Below, in pieces: positions 15,174-22,706 of a stretch of DNA of 39,530 bases (its first letter is position 1; each line of letters starts with the position of its first letter). Made by a program: the position numbers and the translations under genes. Source of the DNA: Clostridia bacterium (GTDB taxonomy: Bacteria; Bacillota; Clostridia; Christensenellales; Borkfalkiaceae); assembly GCA_017463025.1 (NCBI GenBank), contig JAFTPZ010000039.1:1-39530 (forward strand). The letters are read 5' to 3'. The notes under the pieces are model-generated. The model worked only from the letters and a program-made list of their open reading frames with translations, did no database searches and was not told the DNA's origin.

Positions 15174-16519
15174 CAAATCTTTACGGCGAGTTTTTTCAAA
15201 CGCTCGGTTACGTTGTCTTGCGGATTGACTACGGAGTGCAACAGCAACGCTTGCAATGTTTGCGCGATCTGTTTGGGTTCGATCCCCAAATCAAGCAGGT
15301 CTTTTCCCGAAATCGCGAGTTCTTTCAAGGTCAGCGGTGCGTGTTCGGCGTGTAGCTTTTCCAAAAGGTTTTTCCAACGCGCGAAGGTGGGGGCGGTGGA
15401 GGTATCGTCCATGCAGGCGGAGAAGTCCGCTTGTTTCAAAAGCAGGAGTTTATCCAACACGGAGGCGTGCGCCACGAAGAAACGGCGGAGCTTGTTTTCG
15501 CCCGTTTTGCAGTCGAAATCGTACATATGCAACGCTGTGAGCAGGGCGGTTTCTTCGATCGTTTTTTTCGGGGCTTTGAGCTGCGTTAAAATTTCGCGCG
15601 TCAGCCTTGCGCCCTCCTCGGGGTGCGCGTGAGAATTACCGTCGCGAAGCGTGCAAAAGGGCTTGCCTACGTCGTGCAACAGCGCGGCAAGGCGCACGGA
15701 CGGTGCGGCGTAATACGCGGCGCGCAGGGAATGTTCCAAAACGTCGTATTTATGGAAATCGGCGCGCTGGGACATACCTCTGCCCAACGTGAGCTCGGGC
15801 AGGATACGATCGAGCACGCGCGTGGTATCGAGCAAGCGCAAGCCTTGATAATGCCCACCCGTTACACCGTATTTTTGATCGGCGGAAAGGATCGCGGTCA
15901 GCTCGGCAAATATCCGTTCGGGAGCGATATCGTTGATCAGCTCCGCGTGCTCCATAGCGCCGCAAAGACACTCGTTATCGGGCGTAAAGCCCAGCGTTGC
16001 CGCTTGTCGCGCAAGGCGCATAAGGCGCAGTCCGTCCTCCGAAAATACCTTTTTTGCGGGCGCGACGGTGGTAAGTCGCTTTTCCGCTACCGCCCGTACG
16101 CCGTCCAAGGGATCGACGTATTCGCCCGTTTTTATATCGTAATAGATCGCGTTGACGGTGAAATCGCGACGGCGCGCGTCCAAGGAAATATCCTCCGTGA
16201 ACGTGATCTTGGCAGGAACGTGTAAGCCGCGAACGTATTCGTCCGAACGGAAACAGCTGTATTCGTAGTCCGCGCCCGTAGTATCCCGTAATTTGACCGT
16301 ACCTGTGTTTTTATACACGGCGCGCACGGAAAGTCCGCTTTTTTGCGCGATCGCAACGAAGTCGTCCGCAGACAGAGGCGCGCAGAGATCGAAGTCGTAA
16401 ACGGCGGTCAAAGGGGTGAGCGAGGCGAGATAGTCGCGTACGCTGCCGCCTACCACATAGAGGGGCGTGGGACAGTTTTCGGCAAGAAGAAACAGATTTT
16501 TCGGTAAAATTTCTCGCAT
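15173..16519 (-). CDS. cca: CCA tRNA nucleotidyltransferase with HD domain
   Basis: 448 residues. The polymerase-beta-like head has VVGGSVRDYL (22-31) with the GG-x-VRD motif and the metal-binding DFD (42-44). RRRDFTVNAI and DPLDG follow (about 135-160). A C-terminal HD domain carries LLHDVGKP (about 283-290). It adds or repairs the 3'-CCA of tRNAs in the cytoplasm; the HD domain gives phosphatase or phosphodiesterase activity in relatives. The one tRNA in this window already encodes CCA, so here repair may dominate, though other tRNAs may lack it. Start ATG 16519 follows AAGGAGGG. Transcribed divergently from the lipid kinase. Confidence 0.92.
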   Translation of the reverse strand: MREILPKNLFLLAENCPTPLYVVGGSVRDYLASLTPLTAVYDFDLCAPLSADDFVAIAQKSGLSVRAVYKNTGTVKLRDTTGADYEYSCFRSDEYVRGLHVPAKITFTEDISLDARRRDFTVNAIYYDIKTGEYVDPLDGVRAVAEKRLTTVAPAKKVFSEDGLRLMRLARQAATLGFTPDNECLCGAMEHAELINDIAPERIFAELTAILSADQKYGVTGGHYQGLRLLDTTRVLDRILPELTLGRGMSQRADFHKYDVLEHSLRAAYYAAPSVRLAALLHDVGKPFCTLRDGNSHAHPEEGARLTREILTQLKAPKKTIEETALLTALHMYDFDCKTGENKLRRFFVAHASVLDKLLLLKQADFSACMDDTSTAPTFARWKNLLEKLHAEHAPLTLKELAISGKDLLDLGIEPKQIAQTLQALLLHSVVNPQDNVTERLKKLAVKI

Positions 16520-16553
16520 ACGCCCTCCTTTTACAAAAATTTTTTATAATAAC

Positions 16554-16582
16554 AGTATATCAAAATCGAAAATAAATTGCAA
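16554..16582 (-). promoter_or_regulatory. cca promoter sharing its -35 with the divergent lipid-kinase promoter
   Basis: On the minus strand: TTGCAA (16582-16577), 17-bp spacer, TATACT (16559-16554). The hexamer TTGCAA is its own reverse complement and also serves the + strand promoter. Confidence 0.65.
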
Positions 16583-16605
16583 TTCTTGTAAAAGTGTTAT
16601 ATAAT
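16577..16605 (+). promoter_or_regulatory. Lipid-kinase promoter sharing its -35 with the cca promoter
   Basis: TTGCAA (16577-16582), 17-bp spacer, TATAAT (16600-16605). Geometry is symmetrical with the minus-strand promoter about the same six bases. Confidence 0.65.
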
Positions 16606-16641
16606 ATATTTAGTAAAATTTTTTTTACAAAGGAAAAACGA

Positions 16642-17511
16642 ATGAAAAAGTATCATATTATTTCCAACCCCACGGCAGGAAAAACCAAAGCCAAGAAAAA
16701 TCTCGAACTCATCGAAAACGTGTTCCGAAGAAACGGCGCGATTTTTCAAACGCATCTTTCGCGGAGTGAAAGGGACGCGACGCGTATCGTCAAAGAGCTG
16801 ACGGCGGCAGGGGAAACGGAGATCGTGGCGCACGGCGGCGACGGAACGCTGCACGAGGTATTGAACGGGCTTGCCGATCCTACTTTGTGTCATCTCGGAC
16901 TGATCCCCTCGGGTACGGGCAACGATTTTGCCGAAAAGATCGCGCTACCGTTAGACCCTACGAAAGCCGCGGAGTTGATCGTTCACGGCGAGGCGAAGCC
17001 GACTGATTATCTGGAAGTGAACGGCGTGCGCTGTATGAACGTGGCGGGGATCGGTATGGACGTGGACGTTTTGGAACGCTGCAAAACGGGAAAACTCAAA
17101 GGGAAGATCAAATACCTGCTTTCGCTCGTGCAAAGTCTGTTTGCGTTCAAGGGCATTAAAGTACAGATCGAAAGCGAAGGGGTTTTAGAGGAGCGCGACG
17201 TGCTGATCGCGGCGGCTTGCAACGGCTCGCAATTTGGCGGAGGGATACGTATTTGTCCTACGGCGGAGGTTGCGGATAGAAAACTGAACGCCGTGATCGT
17301 CGATTGTATCGGCGGTAAGATGAAGATCATCAAGGCGTTCTTACAGCTGATGAAAGGAAAGATACTCGAATATCCCCTCACCAAGCATTTTCTTTGCGAA
17401 AAATTGAAATTTATCCCCAAACAGCCGTGTACGGTGCAGCTCGACGGGGAGTTATATAAAAACTTGACGTTCGACGTTTCCGTCCACGGAGGCTTGAAAT
17501 TTTACAGATAA
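16642..17511 (+). CDS. dagK: Diacylglycerol kinase family lipid kinase (DagK/YegS-like)
   Basis: 289 residues from ATG 16642 (AAAGG upstream; the ATG at 16594 lies within the promoter). The catalytic domain has IISNPTAGKTKAKKN (about 5-19), GGDGTLHEVLNGL (about 67-79) and the SGTGNDFAEKI nucleotide loop (about 91-101). The C-terminal beta domain ends with QLDGELYKN. DagK recycles diacylglycerol to phosphatidic acid at the membrane; the wider family also includes other lipid kinases, so the substrate is likely but not certain. It overlaps no gene, but the phosphatase begins at the very next base after its stop. Confidence 0.87.
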   Translation: MKKYHIISNPTAGKTKAKKNLELIENVFRRNGAIFQTHLSRSERDATRIVKELTAAGETEIVAHGGDGTLHEVLNGLADPTLCHLGLIPSGTGNDFAEKIALPLDPTKAAELIVHGEAKPTDYLEVNGVRCMNVAGIGMDVDVLERCKTGKLKGKIKYLLSLVQSLFAFKGIKVQIESEGVLEERDVLIAAACNGSQFGGGIRICPTAEVADRKLNAVIVDCIGGKMKIIKAFLQLMKGKILEYPLTKHFLCEKLKFIPKQPCTVQLDGELYKNLTFDVSVHGGLKFYR

Positions 17512-18543
17512 ATGGGTATGCTCAACGGAACGTATAAAAAAATATTAGACCGAATGCCGCAAGGGGTGTTCGCGTTCGATCGTAAGCTGCGCGTGAAATT
17601 CACGAACGCGGCGTTTCGGCGTTCCTTTTCCGACGGCACGAAAAAGGGGGTGAGCGCGCGCGCCTTTTTGCGCGTGATGCAAGCCGCCGTCGAAACCAAG
17701 AGCGAACAGGAAGAAACGATACACACCACCTTAAAACGCGCGGACAGAACGGATAAAATTTCCGTGCGCATTCGGATATTGCCCGTGGATAAAAAGGGTA
17801 AACTGTTTTTGGGACTGACCGACGGTACGTTCCAAACGGAAATGGAACGGGAAATGCTCTCGGCAAAGCGTATGCAACAACGATTGCTCCCTGCCGGAAA
17901 GAGTATGGGCGGCGTGCCGTATGCGTATACGTATATCCCCTGTCTGGGCGTGGGCGGCGATCTGCCCGACGTGTACGAGCTCGGCGGACAAACGTACGGC
18001 GTGCTTGCCGACGTTTCGGGAAAGGGTATTTCCGCAGGTATGCTTTCGGCGTTCGTGAAAGCGGGGTTTGACCGCAAAGAGCCCGATCTTGCCAAGGCGC
18101 TAAAAAAGCTCAACGCGAAGTTTGCCGAGCTCGATCAGGACGAACGTTCGTATATCACCGTGGCGGCGGTGCGCGTGGATAAAGAGGCGAAAAAATTGCG
18201 GTATACGATGGCAGGGCATAACGCGCCCATCTTGCTCAAAAACAGCGAGGGGATCAACGAGATCGAATCGCCTGCGCCCCCCATTTCCAACTGGATACAA
18301 GGCTTTGCATACGCCGAGAGGGAATTGCCGTATGAGCACGGCGATCTGCTCGTTCTGCTCACCGACGGCGTTACCGAATGTGCCAACGTCAAGGGCGAGT
18401 TGTTCGGGATAGAACGCGCGGAGAGCGTGTTGTTGCAATCGCACGGCGCGGAGGATTTTATCGGAAAACTGAAAACGGCGCTCACCGTCTTCTGCGGAGG
18501 AAAGTATTCCGACGACGTTACGGCGATCGCATTCGATCTATAA
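17512..18543 (+). CDS. PAS-like sensor fused to a SpoIIE/RsbU-type PP2C phosphatase
   Basis: 343 residues. ATG directly abuts the preceding TAA (a second ATG lies two codons on) and no clear ribosome site is seen, so translational coupling is likely. Residues 1-105 resemble a PAS sensor domain (ILDRMPQGVFAFDRKLRVKFTN). From about 120 comes a PPM-type phosphatase: GGDLPDVYEL with both metal aspartates, LADVSGKGISAGM, MAGHNAP, LLTDGVTE and DDVTAIAF, all the expected metal motifs. Such enzymes dephosphorylate anti-anti-sigma proteins in SpoIIAA or RsbV pathways. There are no membrane segments, so it is not SpoIIE itself. The ligand of the PAS domain is unknown. Confidence 0.82.
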   Translation: MGMLNGTYKKILDRMPQGVFAFDRKLRVKFTNAAFRRSFSDGTKKGVSARAFLRVMQAAVETKSEQEETIHTTLKRADRTDKISVRIRILPVDKKGKLFLGLTDGTFQTEMEREMLSAKRMQQRLLPAGKSMGGVPYAYTYIPCLGVGGDLPDVYELGGQTYGVLADVSGKGISAGMLSAFVKAGFDRKEPDLAKALKKLNAKFAELDQDERSYITVAAVRVDKEAKKLRYTMAGHNAPILLKNSEGINEIESPAPPISNWIQGFAYAERELPYEHGDLLVLLTDGVTECANVKGELFGIERAESVLLQSHGAEDFIGKLKTALTVFCGGKYSDDVTAIAFDL

Positions 18544-18559
18544 AACGGAGGAGTGTATT

Positions 18560-19510
18560 ATGACGGATAAAAAATATTACGTAGGTATCGATCTGGGCGG
18601 TACGTTTATCAAGGGCGGTATCGTAGACGAAAAGGGAAAAATTCTCCTTTCGGATAAAACGCCGACCGAGCGTGAAAAGGGCGCGGAGGGCGTTGCGGAG
18701 AATATCGCCGCGCTCGTGGAAACGCTCATCTCGCGGCAGGGCTTGCAAAAATCGGCGATCGTGGGGATCGGTATGGGCGTTCCCGGGATGATCGACAGTA
18801 AGGCGGGCACGGTCATTTATTCCAACAACCTCGAATGGAAAGATTTCCGTATCGGAGAAAGCGTTTCCGCGCGGACGGGATTGACCGTGAAGATCGCCAA
18901 CGACGCGAACGTGGCGGCGCTTGGAGAGGTCAAGTTCGGTGCGGCGAAAAATTACGAAAGCGCGGTGATGATCACGCTCGGTACGGGCGTGGGCGGCGGT
19001 ATCGTTGCGGACGGAAAGCTGATCGAGGGAAATAAATCGGCAGGCGCGGAGCTGGGGCACAGCGCGATCGTGCTCGGCGGCGAGCCTTGTACTTGCGGCA
19101 GAAAGGGGTGTTTGGAGGCGTACGCTTCGGCAACTGCGCTCATTCGCGACACCAAACGCGCGATGAAGACGCATAAGGATAGTAAGATGTGGGAGATCGG
19201 TTCGCTCGATAACGTGGACGGTGCGACGGCGTTTGCGTATAAGGATACGGACGTATACGCCAAAGCGGTGGTGGATAATTATATCGAGCATCTTGCTTGC
19301 GGACTGGCAAATTTTGCGAATATTTTCCGTCCCGAGGCGATCATTCTGGGCGGCGGCGTGTGCGCGGAGGGGGATAACCTCGTCAAGCCCTTGCAAAAGT
19401 TGCTCGATCGTGATTTGTTTGCAGGTACGCTCGGACCGCAAGTGCCTATTTTGATTGCCGAGCTTGGAAACCTTGCAGGGCTTTTGGGCGCGGCGGCGCT
19501 GTTGATGTGA
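18560..19510 (+). CDS. glcK: ROK-family glucokinase
   Basis: 316 residues, usual ROK length. The ATP-binding GIDLGGTFIKGG is at 9-20 and TLGTGVGGGIV near 139. The ROK zinc signature is complete: a GH followed by CTCGRKGCLEAYAS (about 176-189), with the catalytic Asp in NDANVAA near 115. It phosphorylates glucose at C6; other hexoses are possible within ROK. Ribosome site GGAGGAG. It follows the phosphatase gene by 16 nt, so it may be read from the upstream lipid-kinase promoter. Confidence 0.88.
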   Translation: MTDKKYYVGIDLGGTFIKGGIVDEKGKILLSDKTPTEREKGAEGVAENIAALVETLISRQGLQKSAIVGIGMGVPGMIDSKAGTVIYSNNLEWKDFRIGESVSARTGLTVKIANDANVAALGEVKFGAAKNYESAVMITLGTGVGGGIVADGKLIEGNKSAGAELGHSAIVLGGEPCTCGRKGCLEAYASATALIRDTKRAMKTHKDSKMWEIGSLDNVDGATAFAYKDTDVYAKAVVDNYIEHLACGLANFANIFRPEAIILGGGVCAEGDNLVKPLQKLLDRDLFAGTLGPQVPILIAELGNLAGLLGAAALLM

Positions 19511-19557
19511 GAATAAAAAGAATTTCCGAAAATTCATAAAAACCCACACAAAAACAG

Positions 19558-19586
19558 TTGACAAAAGCAAAAAAAAATTCTATACT
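19558..19586 (+). promoter_or_regulatory. tRNA-Arg promoter
   Basis: TTGACA, 17-bp A-rich spacer, TATACT, about 42 nt before the tRNA. Confidence 0.75.
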
Positions 19587-19628
19587 ATATAAGCGCTTTG
19601 ATGAGAGGATTCATTATAGAGCGCAAAC

Positions 19629-19705
<77 letters not shown>

Positions 19706-19706
19706 A

Positions 19707-19745
19707 GAAACAGCCCTCGGCAGTTGCCGAGGGCTGTTTCAATTA
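19707..19745 (+). terminator. Strong terminator after tRNA-Arg
   Basis: A perfect 16-base inverted repeat starting GAAACAGCCCTCGGCA, only one base after the CCA end. It ends in TTTC then AATTACTTT rather than a clean T-run. Confidence 0.8.
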
Positions 19746-19763
19746 CTTTACCGAGGTGTCATT

Positions 19764-20570
19764 ATGGAATGGAAAGATTTTGACGTTAAAAACGAAAACC
19801 CGTTGGAGAAATTGCTCGACGACGGCGGGTTTACGGCGATTTTCAGGCGTATCGCCTGCGTGGGCGATTCTCTTGCTTCGGGGGAATTCGAGGCGTTGAA
19901 AGAGGACGGCTCGCACTCCTATCACGATTTTTACGAGTATTCGTGGGGACAGTTTATCGCGCGTATGACAGGCGCGGAGGTGTTCAACTTCTCGCGCGGC
20001 GGTATGACGGCGAATCAGTTTATGACCGGTTTTGCGGACGTATGCGGCGCTTGGGAGCAAAGCAAGACGTGTCAGGCATACGTGATCGCGCTCGGCGTGA
20101 ACGACCTGCTCAATCGCGGCAGGGAGGTAGGTTCGTTTGACGACGTGGATTTTGAAAATTTCCGCAATAATAACCTTGAAACGTTCGTGGGGGCGTACAC
20201 CGCGATCGTGCAACATTACCAAGCCATACAGCCGCACGCACGGTTCTTCTTCGTTACGATGCCCAAGCAAACGCGCGACGACGAGCGAAGAAAGGAGTTA
20301 AAGATAAAGCACGCGGAATTCTTGTATGCGTTGGCGGAAAAAATTCCCTATTCATACGTGATCGATCTGCATAAATACGCGCCTGTGTACGACGAGGAGT
20401 TTTATCAAAAATTCGGAGGGCACGTGGGGCATCTCAACCCGATGGGATATCAGATCACGGCGAAAATGATCGCGACGTATATCGATTATTACGTGCGTAA
20501 AGATTTCGACGCGTTCAAGCAGGTGGGCTTTATCGGGCAACCGCAGTACGACGAAAAATTCGATAAGTAA
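19764..20570 (+). CDS. SGNH/GDSL-family hydrolase
   Basis: 268 residues from ATG 19764 (CGAGGTG upstream). SGNH blocks: the nucleophile motif GDSLASGE (about 36-43), a Gly in NFSRGGMTANQF, the LGVNDLL block with Asn, and a C-terminal catalytic pair in HVGHLNPMGY. No signal peptide, so probably cytoplasmic. The family covers esterases, acyl and acetyl hydrolases; the substrate cannot be read. It shares a probable transcript with the glutaminase that begins 13 nt after its stop. Confidence 0.8.
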   Translation: MEWKDFDVKNENPLEKLLDDGGFTAIFRRIACVGDSLASGEFEALKEDGSHSYHDFYEYSWGQFIARMTGAEVFNFSRGGMTANQFMTGFADVCGAWEQSKTCQAYVIALGVNDLLNRGREVGSFDDVDFENFRNNNLETFVGAYTAIVQHYQAIQPHARFFFVTMPKQTRDDERRKELKIKHAEFLYALAEKIPYSYVIDLHKYAPVYDEEFYQKFGGHVGHLNPMGYQITAKMIATYIDYYVRKDFDAFKQVGFIGQPQYDEKFDK

Positions 20571-20583
20571 GAACGAAACTCAT

Positions 20584-21501
20584 ATGGAAGCCTTGCTCAA
20601 AAACATACTCGAAGACAGTCGCCGATTTATAAAAGAGGGGGCTGTGGCGAATTATATTCCCGAACTTGCGAAAGCAAATGCCGATAATTTCGGCGTTTGC
20701 GTGCTTTCAAACGATAATCAAAGATATTGTCTTGGTGATTATAACGTTCCGTTTACCATACAAAGTATTATTAAACCGATCATTCTGCTTATGGCGTTGA
20801 CGGATACGGATATTGCGCGCGTACGCGCCTTGGTGGGCGTAGAGGCGACGGGCAAACCTTTCGACGCGTTTAATTACAGCGATCAGGCTTTGACGGGGGA
20901 GCATATCAATCCTATGATCAATACGGGAGCGATCGCGCTTTGTACTTTGATACGTGGGCGTTCTTACGAGGAAAAGTTTTCGCGATTATTGGAAATGACA
21001 AAAATAATCACCGATAATCCGACCTTGGAAATAGACGAGAAGGTATATTTGTCGGAAAAAAACACCGGTAATAAAAATCGCGCGCTGGCTTATATGTTAA
21101 AGGCGTATAATATGATAGATGCCGATGTGGAAGAGGTGGTTGATTTTTATTTCCGCGTCTGTTCGATAAAAGTGAATTGCGTCGATCTTGCAAATATTGC
21201 GTTTCTCCTTGCAAATCACGGCGAAAATCAAAAAACGGGAGAAAGGATTTTTTCCGCCCAATATGCAAAATACGTGAACGCTGTTTTGATGACTTGCGGT
21301 ATGTACGACGGTTCGGGGGAGTTTGCACTGAAAGTGGGGATACCGGCGAAAAGCGGCGTGGGAGGCGGCATTATGGCTGTTGCGCCAAATCGTATGGGAA
21401 TCGGCGTTTATTCGCCTGCATTGGATAAAAAAGGGAATAGCGTAGCCGGTATAAAGGCTTTGGAAGGGTTAAGTAAAACGTTGGATTTAAGTATTTTCTA
21501 A
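20584..21501 (+). CDS. glsA: Glutaminase
   Basis: 305 residues, normal GlsA length. Serine-beta-lactamase-like fold with the catalytic S-x-x-K in FTIQSIIKP (usually FSIQSISKV), then VGVEATGKPFDAFN, NPMINTGAIA, the Tyr-containing MLKAYNMI region and a C-terminal KSGVGGGIMA. It hydrolyses glutamine to glutamate and ammonia; in acid-resistant bacteria the ammonia also buffers protons. Ser and Lys are both kept, so it should be active despite the altered SIIK. Base use is slightly more AT-rich than in the neighbouring kinase genes. Confidence 0.92.
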   Translation: MEALLKNILEDSRRFIKEGAVANYIPELAKANADNFGVCVLSNDNQRYCLGDYNVPFTIQSIIKPIILLMALTDTDIARVRALVGVEATGKPFDAFNYSDQALTGEHINPMINTGAIALCTLIRGRSYEEKFSRLLEMTKIITDNPTLEIDEKVYLSEKNTGNKNRALAYMLKAYNMIDADVEEVVDFYFRVCSIKVNCVDLANIAFLLANHGENQKTGERIFSAQYAKYVNAVLMTCGMYDGSGEFALKVGIPAKSGVGGGIMAVAPNRMGIGVYSPALDKKGNSVAGIKALEGLSKTLDLSIF

Positions 21502-21505
21502 TAAA

Positions 21506-21533
21506 AAATCCCGAGGAGAAATCCTCGGGATTT
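21506..21533. terminator. Bidirectional terminator between glsA and rpsR
   Basis: Perfect 12-base stem AAATCCCGAGGA / TCCTCGGGATTT with loop GAAA. The minus strand has the better T-run. Confidence 0.85.
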
Positions 21534-21549
21534 AACTTTTCATTTGAAC

Positions 21550-21798
21550 TTACTCGCCTTTGAAGGGGAGAAGTGCCGCGATTCTCGCGCGCTTGATAGC
21601 GGTTGCGAGAAGTCTTTGATGCGCCGCGCAGGTGCCGCTCATTCTGCGAGGGAGGATCTTGCCGCCCTCCGTGATGAACTTCTTCAAACGGTTCACGTCT
21701 TTATAATCGATCGCGTCGAGTTTTTCCTGACAGAACGCGCATACCTTTTTACGGGGTGCTTTCTTGAATACCTTTTTTACGGGTGCTTTCTCTTCCAT
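21550..21798 (-). CDS. rpsR: Small-subunit ribosomal protein bS18
   Basis: 82 residues with the S18 core [23 protein letters not shown] (split here as [12 protein letters not shown] and GGKILPRR), followed by TGTCAAHQR. Cysteines in VCAFC and the CAAH suggest the zinc-binding form. Third gene of the rpsF-ssb-rpsR operon. It has an N-terminal extension of about 18 basic residues ([11 protein letters not shown]). Confidence 0.95.
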   Translation of the reverse strand: MEEKAPVKKVFKKAPRKKVCAFCQEKLDAIDYKDVNRLKKFITEGGKILPRRMSGTCAAHQRLLATAIKRARIAALLPFKGE

Positions 21799-21836
21799 TT
21801 CCGTTTACTCCTTGTTAAAATTCTCTCCCTTTACTA

Positions 21837-22259
21837 CTAAAAGGGAATGTCGCTGTCGTCGTCCATTGCCTGCAACACGGGTTTGCGCTTGGGTGCGCTC
21901 GCGCGAGGAGCTTCGTCTGCCTCGTCGAACGAATCGCCTGCCGTTTTCGGCGTGAGGAACTCTACGTCCTGCACGATAATATCCACGGCGGTGCGTTTTA
22001 CGCCCTGATTATCCTCGTAGTTGCGGAGCTGAACGCTACCGCTCACGGCAACCTTGTTGCCTTTCTTGGTGTAACGTGCGACCGTTTCCGCGGTAGAGCG
22101 CCATGCGGTACAGTTAAAAAAGTCCGTTTGGCGTTCGCCGTCTTGCGACGAATAGTTACGGTTTACCGCGATCGAGAAGTGGCATACCGCCACGCCCGAC
22201 GCCGTTTCCGTAAGTTCAGGATCGCGCGTTAAGTTTCCGATTAAAAATACTTTGTTCAT
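21837..22259 (-). CDS. ssb: Single-stranded DNA-binding protein
   Basis: 140 residues. The OB fold begins MNKVFLIGNLTRDPEL, followed by FSIAVNR, DFFNCTAWRSTAETV and a KKGNKVAVSGSVQ strand. A disordered linker leads to the acidic tip DDDSDIPF, which docks partner repair and replication proteins. It coats ssDNA at forks and in recombination. Located between rpsF and rpsR as in most Firmicutes. Confidence 0.96.
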   Translation of the reverse strand: MNKVFLIGNLTRDPELTETASGVAVCHFSIAVNRNYSSQDGERQTDFFNCTAWRSTAETVARYTKKGNKVAVSGSVQLRNYEDNQGVKRTAVDIIVQDVEFLTPKTAGDSFDEADEAPRASAPKRKPVLQAMDDDSDIPF

Positions 22260-22275
22260 AAATTTTCCCTTCCTA

Positions 22276-22560
22276 TCAGTTGAGCTTCGTGATCAAACGT
22301 CTTACAACGTCTGCGTCGATGCCTGCAACACGTTTCAACTCTTCCACAACTTTGCCGTCTGCTTCGAACGTCATGAGCACATAGTACGCTTCGTTCTTGA
22401 AGTTGATAGGGTATGCGGTCTTTTTCGTGCCCCACTTGTCCGTGGATACGATAGCGCCGCCCATCGCTTTTACGACGTCCTCATACTTCGCGATCTTCGC
22501 GTCCTTTGCTTCGTCCGTCAGATCGTTGTTGATCAGATAAAGCATTTCGTATTTAGCCAT
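22276..22560 (-). CDS. rpsF: Small-subunit ribosomal protein bS6
   Basis: 94 residues with the S6 beginning KYEMLYLINNDLTDE, WGTKKTAYPINF and the EAYYVLMTFEAD strand. It forms a heterodimer with S18 on the 30S platform. The start is preceded by an ideal AGGAGGTG. First gene of the operon, with its own promoter and a leader matching the S6:S18 control element. Confidence 0.96.
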   Translation of the reverse strand: MAKYEMLYLINNDLTDEAKDAKIAKYEDVVKAMGGAIVSTDKWGTKKTAYPINFKNEAYYVLMTFEADGKVVEELKRVAGIDADVVRRLITKLN

Positions 22561-22578
22561 ACTTTTTCACCTCCTGGT

Positions 22579-22607
22579 CTTATTCGGCATATCCTCCGAT
22601 ATGCAAG
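22579..22607 (-). promoter_or_regulatory. Probable S6:S18 autoregulatory leader RNA
   Basis: In the rpsF 5' leader a stem CTT + GCATATC pairs with GATATGC + AAG, and a CGAAT bulge lies on the 3' side directly after the C (reading CCGAAT). A bulged CCG in such a hairpin is the conserved binding site for the S6:S18 complex in the known leader family. The AGGAGGTG ribosome site follows at once. Confidence 0.55.
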
Positions 22608-22640
22608 GTTAAATCGGCTCTTTTACAGCCGTGTAGAGAT

Positions 22641-22669
22641 ATTATAGACTATTTTGTGCGATTAGTCAA
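22641..22669 (-). promoter_or_regulatory. Promoter of rpsF-ssb-rpsR
   Basis: Minus strand: TTGACT, 17-bp spacer, TATAAT, about 80 nt before rpsF. Confidence 0.8.
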
Positions 22670-22706
22670 TCGATTTTGCGCGTATTTCCAATAATTTCTT
22701 GCTTTT

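Noticed and set aside
15623..16225. + strand frame opposite cca (200 residues)
   Set aside because: Antisense shadow of a well-recognised gene; no start signals.
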